Below, piece after piece: positions 5,247-12,477 of a DNA stretch of 14,096 nt. The stretch is from the NCBI GenBank assembly GCA_026002025.1, contig BOAU01000057.1, positions 1 to 14,096 of the forward strand, given 5' to 3'. The notes beneath the pieces were generated by a model, which was not told where the DNA came from, did not search any database, and saw nothing but the letters and a program-made list of their open reading frames with translations. Source of the DNA: Spirochaetia bacterium (GTDB taxonomy: Bacteria; Spirochaetota; Spirochaetia; Treponematales; Breznakiellaceae). The translations under genes were made by a program, and so were the position numbers. Within the stretch, counting starts at the first letter, position 1, and every line of letters starts with the position of its first letter.

Positions 5247-6826
5247 TACTTTACCTCCGTTAAATCTTTTGCGTTCAGTATTAGTACCGATCCGTCGGCA
5301 CGCTGGGTGCTGATATATCCGTCCTGGATGACCACCGCCGCATAGGGGTGCACGGTTACGGTGGAACGGGCGGCCCGGGCCAGCTGGGAGTTGAACCGGG
5401 CAAGGTAGAGGTTACCTTCGTACAGGGTGAGGGCGTAGATATCACTGCCGTTGATCCAGAGGAGGCTGTTGGGGTGAATGTCATCTTCCCCCTGAAAGGC
5501 CATTTCCAGGGTGTCGGCCTTAAGTTCCACAAGCCTGATTGCGCCGTTCCCCGAGGCTTCCCCGGCTATGGCGAGGATTCTGTTGTCAACAAAGCACAGG
5601 GTCCGTGCGTTTATCGTGTTAAGGGGGGAGCGGGTGAGTACGGTCCCGGCGTTGACCCGTACCGCCCGGCCCAGAGGGGAATTCTGGCTCTCCAAAAGGG
5701 TGCCGAGGACCCCCGCCGGGGCAGCCACAGTCTGGCTGCCCTGATTTTGGATAAGCTCCTGCTGATCCCGGGCTATGCTTGCCCGTTCTTCCTGGGCTTC
5801 GGCGTTTTTCTGTTCGGCGAATTCCTCGTTCCGCCGGGCCTCTTCCTGCTGCTCCGCTACGGCGTCTTCCCGCGCGTTAAGCTCATTTTCTTTTTGATCC
5901 GCCGCGGCTTCCCGGGCGGCAAGCTCCGCTTCCCGCTGCCGGGCTTCCTCAGGGGTAATGCTGCCCGCGGCGGCATCGGTCTGGTTTTGCCGCCGTTCCT
6001 GTTCTATCCGGTCCCGTTCGGCGGCGGCGGCGGCCCGTTCTTGGGCAATCCGCTGTTCCTCATCCGCGGCGGCCTGCCGCTGGGCCTGGGCCCGCTGTTC
6101 GGCCTCATCGGCCTCCCGTTCCTTGAGGTCCACCATGCCCTGCCGCTGTTCAACCCCCCGGTCGTCTTCCTTCCGCAGTTCCTCCACTACCTGGCCCGAT
6201 CCCAGGGACGAGGTATCTATGGCGCTTAAGGAACCGGACACAGCTGATCCAATGGGGATCAGCATCAGGGTCCGGCCGGGCCATTCATCAAAACGGATGG
6301 AAATACCGGCCCGATCTTCATCAAGATTCTGGATTACCGGCGTCTTGTACCGGCTGCCGAAGTAGTTCCAGTCCCCCCGGTAAACCGCGTTGTACACGGT
6401 GATGTATTCCGCGAGGAGCGCCGCATCCCCCTCGCTGTAGTCGTAGGCCCCTTCCAGATAACCCTGAATGATGAACCGAAGGTTCCTGATATGATCCACC
6501 CCGGTATCGATCCCAAGACCGAAGATGTCCGCGTCGAGTTTGGTCCCCTCCGCTTCGCCTGTTGCGTGGATCACAAAGTAGCGGCTGGTCTCGCCGCTCC
6601 GCTCGGCCCCGGCCTTTACCTGGACCCCCAGGCCGTACCCGATATTCCGTATCTGAGCCCGGGTCTCTATCCGGGAATGGGGCCCTTCATAGTTGATAAA
6701 AGTCACCGGCCCCAGGTTTTGTTCCAGCTCCCCCTGGTTGACCTGCGCCTGCGCGGGAGAAAGGGCCAAAAACCCCAGGATGCCAGCAATATATAAAAAC
6801 TGAAATAAGCCGGTAACTTTTCTCAT
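5246..6826 (-). CDS. P83/100-family antigen, exported coiled-coil protein
   Basis: A 526-residue protein matching the Borrelia/Treponema P83/100 family in layout. A signal peptide of about 27 residues ends in A-Q-A. An N-terminal globular region (residues 28-205) starts with QVNQGELEQN and includes RNLRFIIQGYLEGAYDYS. A long Glu/Gln/Ala/Arg-rich coiled coil (about 211-362) follows, and then a C-terminal beta-rich domain (about 375-526) with repeated short strands. The protein should be periplasmic or envelope-associated. Its biochemical role is not established, and the family is best known as an immunodominant antigen. AAGGGGAC upstream of ATG 6826 serves as the ribosome binding site. A TATAAT box lies about 20 bp farther up. 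The stop codon overlaps the start of the Fe-S aldo/keto-fold gene, so the two are probably co-transcribed and translationally coupled. Confidence 0.82.
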   Translation of the reverse strand: MRKVTGLFQFLYIAGILGFLALSPAQAQVNQGELEQNLGPVTFINYEGPHSRIETRAQIRNIGYGLGVQVKAGAERSGETSRYFVIHATGEAEGTKLDADIFGLGIDTGVDHIRNLRFIIQGYLEGAYDYSEGDAALLAEYITVYNAVYRGDWNYFGSRYKTPVIQNLDEDRAGISIRFDEWPGRTLMLIPIGSAVSGSLSAIDTSSLGSGQVVEELRKEDDRGVEQRQGMVDLKEREADEAEQRAQAQRQAAADEEQRIAQERAAAAAERDRIEQERRQNQTDAAAGSITPEEARQREAELAAREAAADQKENELNAREDAVAEQQEEARRNEEFAEQKNAEAQEERASIARDQQELIQNQGSQTVAAPAGVLGTLLESQNSPLGRAVRVNAGTVLTRSPLNTINARTLCFVDNRILAIAGEASGNGAIRLVELKADTLEMAFQGEDDIHPNSLLWINGSDIYALTLYEGNLYLARFNSQLARAARSTVTVHPYAAVVIQDGYISTQRADGSVLILNAKDLTEVK

Positions 6827-6847
6827 ATAAGTCCCCTTTTACATCAA

Positions 6848-6876
6848 ATTATAGATACTTTTTGAAAAAGAAAAAA
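6848..6876 (-). promoter_or_regulatory. Candidate promoter for the P83/100 operon
   Basis: Read on the minus strand, 6853-6848 is a perfect TATAAT -10 box. It leaves a leader of roughly 15 nt before ATG 6826 that includes AAGGGGAC. The -35 position falls in a T-rich tract (6876-6871) with only weak consensus. Confidence 0.45.
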
Positions 6877-6881
6877 GCCTT

Positions 6882-6897
6882 CTGCTACCGGTACCAG
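6882..6897. promoter_or_regulatory. Near-palindrome in the divergent spacer
   Basis: CTGCTACCGGTACCAG is self-complementary at 14 of 16 positions. It lies between an A-rich tract (6871-6876) and a T run (6904-6910), just upstream of the P83/100 promoter. It could be a dimeric regulator site, a bidirectional terminator-like hairpin or part of a dispersed repeat. Nothing here decides between these. Confidence 0.3.
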
Positions 6898-6955
6898 GCA
6901 CCATTTTTTTCGTTCGTTTGACATAGTAAAAAATCTATGATAGCGTGCTTTCAAG

Positions 6956-7183
6956 ATGAAGTACCCAAACAAAGTTTCCTCTTTTGAGGTAGGTGAAATC
7001 GTTGCCTTCAAAACTGACAAGGATGATTTAGAGTCCTCTCCAAAATACTGCGTTGTTGAAAAAACAACGGATAAGGTCATTATTTCCGACCACGGAAAAC
7101 TAATAGAGGTGTATCCCATTGAGCTTTTGACGGCGCAGGAAGTTTTGGACTACATACCAAAGAATTATCTTGGCCTCCCTTAA
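6956..7183 (+). CDS. Small protein of unknown function (75 aa)
   Basis: I do not recognise this protein. It has balanced composition (acidic and basic residues mixed, no membrane segment or signal peptide). It reads like short beta strands, SFEVGEIVAFKT, KYCVVEKTTDKVIISD and KLIEVYPIELL, followed by a helix (TAQEVLDYIPK), compatible with a small barrel fold. The DNA is visibly AT-richer than the neighbouring genes. No clear Shine-Dalgarno precedes ATG 6956. A TTGACA at 6918-6923 has only a badly spaced TATGAT after it. Its TAA (7181-7183) overlaps the stop of the opposing propeller gene by 3 bp. A 91-aa frame on the other strand (6844-7119) looks less protein-like. The gene may be an orphan or recently acquired. 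Confidence 0.5.
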   Translation: MKYPNKVSSFEVGEIVAFKTDKDDLESSPKYCVVEKTTDKVIISDHGKLIEVYPIELLTAQEVLDYIPKNYLGLP

Positions 7184-8973
7184 TTACTGATCGATCTCAG
7201 TTCCCGTTCCGCCCGCAGCCTGACAGCAGAGGGCCGTTCCGGAGCGGTCAGGCTGCTCAGTATCTTTACGCCGGTCTCGGCCAGGGGGGGGCCGGAGAAG
7301 CGGCAGAGGGCGCCTGAGGCGGCGGCTATTCCAAGGAGGGCCCGTTCGTCACGGAGTGAGCCGGGGGGGAAGACGGCGGCGCTGAAGGCCCGCAGGGCGA
7401 TGCCCTCGGGGTCAATGCCGATGCTGCCCAGTGCCTCGGCGGCGGCGGCCTTTACCAGGGCTTCGCTGTCCCGGGTAAAAACATCAGAGAGGAAGGGGAT
7501 GATCTCCGGGGAAGCGAAGCGGGAGAGGAGTTTCAGCGCCTCGATGCGGCTGCGGATATCAATCTGGGGATGCAGGGCTGAAACGCCGGGGCGGGGGAGT
7601 GCATTCTTGAGGATTTCCATGAGGTATTTCGTATAGGCGCTCTCGTTTTGCCCTATTTCGCCATCGGCGATTGCCCTGCTTATCAAGGTGAAGCGGGTGT
7701 CCATGGCTTTTTCATCAAATCCGCCCGGATGGTTCCCTTCGGGATCAACGCTTCCCTGTGCTATACCGTAGTTCCCATCCGGGGCCGGGCCGTACAGGGA
7801 CTGCCTCTGTTGAACCGGATCTTCCATCCTGTAGGCATAGAGGAGCCAGTCGCTGCCCCCGGAGTAGAGGATGCCGTCGTCCCCGAATGCGGGGATGGCC
7901 GCCGCCCTTTCAATCTGCATGAGCCAGAGCCGACGGCCGTCGGCGGCGAATCCTGAGGCCCCGGTCCGGGAAAGCACATAAATGCCCCGTTCATCAAACA
8001 GGAGGTTTACCTGGGCCATTTCCGGTGCGGTATTTGCCGCCATGGCCTTCCCGGCCGCGGCGTTGATATGGCTTTCCCCGGTCCAGAGGACTTCACCGGT
8101 ATCGGCGGAGAAACCCAGCGTCCTGCCGTCGCTCAGGACCGCCGCCGCAAACCATTCCCCTTGCGCCGTAAGCTGTTTCCGGCATGCCGCCGCCAGTACC
8201 GGAGCGGGAAGGGAAGGCAGGGAGCGCCGTTCTTCCCCTGCGGGACCGGTGGTTTCAAGGCGGCCGTTTTTGTAGACCACGAGCAGCCGTTCATCTCCGC
8301 TGCCGGCGTTGCCCGCCGGTAAAATTGCCAGGGGAACTTCTCCCAGGCCGAAGGAATTCATGTTCCCAAAGGGATCGAGCCTGACCAGTTCCCCGCTTTC
8401 CAAAACCATGAGGATGCCCCCCCTCTTGTCCAGGATCGGTTGGAGGTTGAGGGGACTTTCCAGGCTGCGCTGCCAGAGGCGGCGGCCTGCCCCGGTATAA
8501 CAGGAGATTTTTTGTCCCGCGGGGACAAAGACGCGGCCGTCCCAGCCTGGGATCACCGCCCCTGTCAGGGGAGAACCGAGGTTCGCCCGCCACAGTTCCC
8601 GCCCCGTCCGGCTTACCGCGATAAGGGTCCCGTTGGTCCGGGCAATATAGCTGGTTCCTTCACGGGACCGGGTCACAAAAGGGGAAAGCCTGCCCTGCGC
8701 GGAATAGGTCCAGAGATCGGTGCCGCCGGTGGAAAAGGCCTTAATATTCCCCGAGTCCAGTACCACCACCGCTGATTCGGCCTGCACCGCCGGGATGCCC
8801 GTCACCGTCCCCCCCAGAGACTGCCGCCAAATGGGGAGCATCTCGTCCTGGGGGTGGATCGGATCTGTAAAGAAAAAGAAGAAGAAAACCGCAAAGGCGA
8901 AGAAGTAATAATGTCTTTCCTTCTGTGCCTTATTCGCCTTTGCGGTTAATATTAATTCCTCAGATTTACTCAT
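7180..8973 (-). CDS. Membrane-anchored PQQ-like beta-propeller protein with C-terminal HEAT-like repeats
   Basis: A 597-residue protein. A short charged N-terminus is followed by a hydrophobic, Phe-rich segment (about residues 21-36) that should act as a signal anchor. The body then has repeated strand patterns with G-x-L-W-x motifs (GTDLWTYS, GRELWRANL, GRRLWQRSL, GEVLWTGE, GRRLWLMQ), as in BamB/PQQ-type propellers. About residues 480-560 (RIEALKLLSRFASPEIIPFLSDVF, ALVKAAAAEALGSIGID) are helical HEAT-like repeats. The body is expected outside the inner membrane. A scaffolding role is inferred, and the partner is unknown. ATG 8973 is chosen because it overlaps the end of the methyltransferase gene as ATGAGTAA (8 bp), which implies co-translation. 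The open frame upstream to 9315 is only a shadow of the methyltransferase. AAGGGCG is a modest ribosome site. Confidence 0.78.
   Translation of the reverse strand: MSKSEELILTAKANKAQKERHYYFFAFAVFFFFFFTDPIHPQDEMLPIWRQSLGGTVTGIPAVQAESAVVVLDSGNIKAFSTGGTDLWTYSAQGRLSPFVTRSREGTSYIARTNGTLIAVSRTGRELWRANLGSPLTGAVIPGWDGRVFVPAGQKISCYTGAGRRLWQRSLESPLNLQPILDKRGGILMVLESGELVRLDPFGNMNSFGLGEVPLAILPAGNAGSGDERLLVVYKNGRLETTGPAGEERRSLPSLPAPVLAAACRKQLTAQGEWFAAAVLSDGRTLGFSADTGEVLWTGESHINAAAGKAMAANTAPEMAQVNLLFDERGIYVLSRTGASGFAADGRRLWLMQIERAAAIPAFGDDGILYSGGSDWLLYAYRMEDPVQQRQSLYGPAPDGNYGIAQGSVDPEGNHPGGFDEKAMDTRFTLISRAIADGEIGQNESAYTKYLMEILKNALPRPGVSALHPQIDIRSRIEALKLLSRFASPEIIPFLSDVFTRDSEALVKAAAAEALGSIGIDPEGIALRAFSAAVFPPGSLRDERALLGIAAASGALCRFSGPPLAETGVKILSSLTAPERPSAVRLRAERELRSISN
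8887..8947. repeat. 15-bp perfect inverted repeat within the start of the propeller gene
   Basis: AACCGCAAAGGCGAA (8887-8901) and its exact complement TTCGCCTTTGCGGTT (8933-8947) are separated by 31 nt. In the minus-strand message they flank codons of about residues 9-28, encoding TAKANK and FFAFAV. The stem would lie some 25 nt after the start codon and could slow translation or protect the message. It could also be chance, since both arms encode simple segments. Confidence 0.7.
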
Positions 8974-10153
8974 TGGCGCCCTTTTTCCGAAACAGCGCAA
9001 GGCTTTCAATATGGGCGGTCTGGGGATAAAAATCGTAGAGGTGCAGCTCCGCAAGTTCATAGCCGGCGGCCAGCAGTTCCCGGCTGTCACGGGCAAGGGT
9101 GGCGGGATCGCAGGAGACATAGGCCAGGCACGGGGCGCCGCCGGGCCTATCCTTTTGTACAGCCAATGATGAAAGCCATTTCCGCATGGTCGGGGAAAGT
9201 CCCTGCCGGGGGGGATCGGCCGCGATAAAACCGTAGTTCGCAGCTTTTTGCCCCGGCCCCTTAACCCACTGGTCATCGGTAATGGCAAAATAGCCGTTTT
9301 CATTCCCCCGGACATTTTCCCGTGCCAGGGCCAGGGCGGTTTTGTTTTCTTCTATTAAATCGATCCGTTTAAACATTTCTTGCAGAAAAAAGGCGAAGGC
9401 GCCAACCCCGCAGTAGATATCCGCCATCGGACGTGCGGTATCCGCCTGGGCGGCGATTTTGACGAGATCCCCGATAAGCGCTTCCTGCATGAGGGCGTTG
9501 CTCTGGAAAAAGACTCCGGCGTCCATGGTGAGTTCCCTGTCACGAAGCTTTACCTTACCCCGGGTCTGCCGCCCCTCCTGCAATACCAGGCCGCCCCGGG
9601 AATAAAGGGTAAACCGGTCCCGGTCAGGAGGTGGAACAATATCCCCCGCACGTAAAAGTTCCCGGATTCCCGGATCAACAACGGGGCAGTCCGGGATTGG
9701 GACAAGTTCTTCGCTTTTACGGGACTTAAAGCCGATTCGGTATTTTCCTTTGATAATACGGTGAAATTGCACACGATTCCGGTATTCCCAGGGCGGGCCG
9801 GGATGTACCTGGGGCAGAGGCGGCGTCTTGAGTCCCCCGATGCGGGTAAAGGCGTCCTTCATAATAGCGGCCTTCACCTCAAGCTGGTCCTCATAGGCCA
9901 GGTGCTGGAGGGAACAGCCCCCGCAGATCCCGAAAAGCGGGCAGGCAGGGCTTATCCGTTTGGGGGAGGGCGTGATGATCTCCACCGGTTCCCCCTCTGC
10001 CCAGCCGGAATGTTCCCGGACAATGCGGGCCCTTACCATATCCCCCGGCGCGGTAAGGCCGATAAAAACAGGCCGCCCCTCAAAACGGGCCAATCCCGCC
10101 CCGCCTGAGACAATTGCTTCCACCGGGGCGGTAAAAATTTCACCCATTGCCAT
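8966..10153 (-). CDS. 23S rRNA (uracil-5-)-methyltransferase, RlmD/RlmC/TrmA family
   Basis: Transfers a methyl group from S-adenosylmethionine to C5 of a uridine in RNA. The first 60 or so residues form a TRAM RNA-binding domain. A Cys set in CPLFGICGGC (C-x5-C-x2-C), plus the Cys of PDCPVVD, matches the RlmD-type 4Fe-4S ligands. The methyltransferase domain shows the SAM motif DIYCGVGAFAFFL, then DPPRQGL, YVSCDPATLARD with the nucleophilic Cys, and DFYPQTAHIESLALF with the base Glu. The target (U1939, U747 or both) cannot be told from motifs, so no symbol is given. The frame is open to ATG 10171, but a TATATT box at 10167-10162 suggests transcription starts after it. ATG 10153 or 10147 (M-G-E-I-F-T) is therefore preferred, giving about 395 residues. 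No strong Shine-Dalgarno is seen, so the message may be short-leadered. Confidence 0.88.
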   Translation of the reverse strand: MAMGEIFTAPVEAIVSGGAGLARFEGRPVFIGLTAPGDMVRARIVREHSGWAEGEPVEIITPSPKRISPACPLFGICGGCSLQHLAYEDQLEVKAAIMKDAFTRIGGLKTPPLPQVHPGPPWEYRNRVQFHRIIKGKYRIGFKSRKSEELVPIPDCPVVDPGIRELLRAGDIVPPPDRDRFTLYSRGGLVLQEGRQTRGKVKLRDRELTMDAGVFFQSNALMQEALIGDLVKIAAQADTARPMADIYCGVGAFAFFLQEMFKRIDLIEENKTALALARENVRGNENGYFAITDDQWVKGPGQKAANYGFIAADPPRQGLSPTMRKWLSSLAVQKDRPGGAPCLAYVSCDPATLARDSRELLAAGYELAELHLYDFYPQTAHIESLALFRKKGANE

Positions 10154-10208
10154 GGGGCAATAATATAACATTATTGATGATTATTCACATAGGGAGTACA
10201 ATCTTCAT
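10154..10208. promoter_or_regulatory. Compact divergent promoter region
   Basis: This AT-rich spacer separates the methyltransferase (minus) from the hydrolase (plus). TATAAC (10164-10169, plus) and TATATT (10167-10162, minus) are overlapping -10-like boxes inside an imperfect palindrome (AATAAT at 10160-10165, ATTATT at 10170-10175). AGGGAG at 10191-10196 is a candidate ribosome site for ATG 10209, though 12 nt away. No convincing -35 is visible in either direction. Overlapping boxes would make the two transcripts compete. Confidence 0.35.
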
Positions 10209-11210
10209 ATGAATGAAGCAAGTACCCAGACAGACCTATCGGAATGGATACCCGTGACCGGGGGAACCCGGCTTTTTTTACGGCGCTGGGCTGCACAAAA
10301 AACAGCGTCCCCGGAGGGGGCCCTGAAGGGGGGCGAAGAAAAGCCGAAGGCGGCGTTGCACATCGTTCACGGCATGGCGGAACATTCCCTTCGTTACGAA
10401 GCCCTTGCCCGGCGGCTTAACGCAGCGGGCATCGAGGTGTGGGCGGCGGATCAGCGGGGCCATGGCTTAACGGCTGACCTCAGGGTGAACGATGCGGGCT
10501 CAGGGGGGCTGCTGGGGCACTGCGCCGATAAGGACGGGATTGCCCTGTCCGCTTCCGATGTTGACGCGGTGAACCGCCTGATCCGCGAGCGCCGTCCCGG
10601 GGTCCCCCTCTTCCTTATGGGGCATTCCTGGGGTTCCTTTGTGGTTCAGAACTATATTGAAAACTATCCCGGCGGTCTTGAGGGCTGTATCCTTTCAGGG
10701 ACCCGCGGGCCCGACGGGTTCAAGGTAAAAGCCGGGGCAAAGGCGATGGCCCTGATTGCGGCCCTTCGGGGAATCCGTAAAGGGTCCACCCTTTCCTGGG
10801 CCATTGCAAACGGTCCCTATAACAAGCACTTCCGCCCTAACCGGACTTTCTTTGACTGGCTTTCACGGGATGAACAGGCGGTGGACGGCTTTATCGCAGA
10901 CCCCCTCTGCGGGAAACTCTGTTCCTCTGGTTTTTACCGGGATCTCCTGGCTCTCCTCAATCGCATCCACCGGAGCGAGGCCATGGATAACATCGACCGG
11001 CATCTGCCCATCTATGTTTTTGGGGGCAGCGCGGACCCGGTGGGGGACATGGGCTCAAGCCCTACGGCTCTGGTGGACGCCTACCGGGCCATCGGCATTC
11101 AGGACCTGGAATTTGTGCTCTATCCCGATGCCCGGCATGAAACCCTGAACGAAACCAACCGGGAAGAGGTGACGGAGAATTTGCTCTCCTGGATTTTAAA
11201 GCATCTTTAG
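10209..11210 (+). CDS. Alpha/beta hydrolase, monoacylglycerol lipase / lysophospholipase-like
   Basis: A 333-residue serine hydrolase of the Hydrolase_4 (serine aminopeptidase S33) type. The oxyanion segment is HIVHGMAEHSLRYE. The nucleophile elbow is GHSWGS with Ser140. The acid is Asp276 in GGSADPVGD and the base is His310 in ARHETLNE, so the triad is complete and correctly spaced. The family cleaves mono- or lysoacyl lipids, or other carboxylic esters, in the cytoplasm. The real substrate is unknown and no signal peptide is visible. An insertion of basic and small residues (about 30-50, KTASPEGALKGGEEKPK) lies before the first core strand region. Thirteen bases separate its stop from the pcnB start, so the two probably share a transcript, though no functional link is obvious. 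Confidence 0.85.
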   Translation: MNEASTQTDLSEWIPVTGGTRLFLRRWAAQKTASPEGALKGGEEKPKAALHIVHGMAEHSLRYEALARRLNAAGIEVWAADQRGHGLTADLRVNDAGSGGLLGHCADKDGIALSASDVDAVNRLIRERRPGVPLFLMGHSWGSFVVQNYIENYPGGLEGCILSGTRGPDGFKVKAGAKAMALIAALRGIRKGSTLSWAIANGPYNKHFRPNRTFFDWLSRDEQAVDGFIADPLCGKLCSSGFYRDLLALLNRIHRSEAMDNIDRHLPIYVFGGSADPVGDMGSSPTALVDAYRAIGIQDLEFVLYPDARHETLNETNREEVTENLLSWILKHL

Positions 11211-11213
11211 CGC

Positions 11214-11219
11214 GGAGGA
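11214..11219 (+). promoter_or_regulatory. Shine-Dalgarno supporting a TTG start of pcnB
   Basis: GGAGGA lies 4 nt before TTG 11224, right after the hydrolase stop. No ATG in the following 40 codons is as well placed, so the TTG start is preferred. Confidence 0.6.
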
Positions 11220-11223
11220 TTTT

Positions 11224-12477
11224 TTGCGGATTCGTTATTCAGCGGAAAAGAACGGAAAACTCGTTAAAAAGGCAATCGTTTATACCCGTGACGAACACGG
11301 CATTCAATTTTCCGATGTGGACCGGGACGCGGTTATCATCACCGAACGGCTGCGCTCCGCGGGCTACGAGACCTATATCGTGGGCGGCGCGGTGCGGGAT
11401 CTTATTCTGGGAAAAAAGCCGAAGGATTTTGACATTGTAAGCTCAGCCAATCCCACCCGGATCAAAAAGCTCTTCCGCAATGCCCGGATCATCGGCCACC
11501 GGTTCCGGCTGGTCCATGTATACGCGGGGCCAAAAATTTTTGAAGTCTCCACCTTCCGCTCCCTCAAGGACGGCCCCACCAGCAATACCTTCGGTACTAT
11601 TGAAGAGGATGTGCAGCGCCGTGATTTTTCCCTGAACGCCCTTTTTTATGATCCGGGAAAACAGATCGTCATAGACTATGTTGACGGGATGAAGGATATC
11701 CGGGAAAAACGGATACGGCCCATCATCCCCCTGGCAACGATTTTTACCGATGATCCGGTGCGGATGATCCGGGCGGTTAAATACGGGGCAACCACGGGCT
11801 TCAAACTGCCCCTGGCCCTGCGGTGGAAAATCAAACAACAGTCCCATTTATTGGCGGCGGTTTCCCATTCCCGGCTTACGGAAGAAATTTTCAAGATCGT
11901 CAATTCATCCAGCGCCGCCCTTATCGCGGAAAAACTCGATGAACTGGGACTTTATGAATACCTCCAGCCCAACGCCTCCCATCTGATGAAGGAAAACCTG
12001 AATTTCCGCGCCCGTTATCTGGACCGGCTTTCCAAATTAAACCAGGGCGGGGCAGAGGGGCTTGCGGCGTCGATCAGCAAGCCGGGACAGAAACTTGCGG
12101 CCTTTATTCAGGATTACCTTGAACTCCAGGTACAGTTTCCTGAGGAAAATAATACGGCTGACTGGGAAGGGGCAAAAACAACGGAACATTACAGGAACGC
12201 CTATATTGCGGTGCGGGCTTTTGTGCTCCCCATGAATCCCCCCCGGGTGGAACTGGATCACGCGGTGCGGCTCATATTCGCGGAGCACGGCATCACCGTA
12301 AAGCATTCCCGTCTTCCCCTGCACGGCAGCCGCGCCGGGGCCGGAGCCGCCGGGGAAGCCCTTGTTCAGGACGGCCCTGTATCGGCGGACGGCACAGCCC
12401 CCCGGAAACGCCGCAGAAGGCGCCGGCATAAAGCACCGGGGCAGAATGAAAATCCGCCGGCTGAATCTTCATCTTAA
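11224..12477 (+). CDS. pcnB: Poly(A) polymerase (polynucleotide adenylyltransferase)
   Basis: A 417-residue class II nucleotidyltransferase that adds A tails to RNA 3' ends, promoting decay. The catalytic head shows YIVGGAVRDLILGKKPKDFDIV, with the metal-binding pair Asp68 and Asp70, then RRDFSLNALFYDP and DDPVRMIRAVKYGA. The segment IIGHRFRLVHVYAG resembles the signature that separates bacterial poly(A) polymerases from the related CCA-adding enzymes (family knowledge). The C-terminus is extended and very basic (PRKRRRRRRHKAPG), as in other PcnB proteins, and probably binds RNA. The length is close to the usual 400-470. The start is TTG with a good ribosome site. The last 9 bp overlap the end of the opposing TPR gene. 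A CCA-adding role is a less likely alternative. Confidence 0.85.
   Translation: MRIRYSAEKNGKLVKKAIVYTRDEHGIQFSDVDRDAVIITERLRSAGYETYIVGGAVRDLILGKKPKDFDIVSSANPTRIKKLFRNARIIGHRFRLVHVYAGPKIFEVSTFRSLKDGPTSNTFGTIEEDVQRRDFSLNALFYDPGKQIVIDYVDGMKDIREKRIRPIIPLATIFTDDPVRMIRAVKYGATTGFKLPLALRWKIKQQSHLLAAVSHSRLTEEIFKIVNSSSAALIAEKLDELGLYEYLQPNASHLMKENLNFRARYLDRLSKLNQGGAEGLAASISKPGQKLAAFIQDYLELQVQFPEENNTADWEGAKTTEHYRNAYIAVRAFVLPMNPPRVELDHAVRLIFAEHGITVKHSRLPLHGSRAGAGAAGEALVQDGPVSADGTAPRKRRRRRRHKAPGQNENPPAESSS

Noticed and set aside
5348..6229. 293-aa plus-strand ORF antisense to the P83/100 gene
   Set aside because: It mirrors the GC-rich coiled-coil codons, is rich in Gly/Pro/Phe without domains, and the opposite frame has a signal peptide and family match.
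6918..6941. Promoter TTGACA/TATGAT for the small ORF
   Set aside because: The boxes are only 12 nt apart, too close for a sigma70-type promoter.
6844..7119. 91-aa minus-strand ORF opposite the small orphan ORF
   Set aside because: No ribosome site, less protein-like composition, and its end runs into the P83/100 promoter region; the plus frame is more plausible, though not proven.
8974..9315. N-terminal extension of the propeller gene to 9315
   Set aside because: This stretch is a shadow of the methyltransferase frame (Pro/Arg-rich, no domain); ATG 8973 fits the overlap with the stop and the anchor helix.
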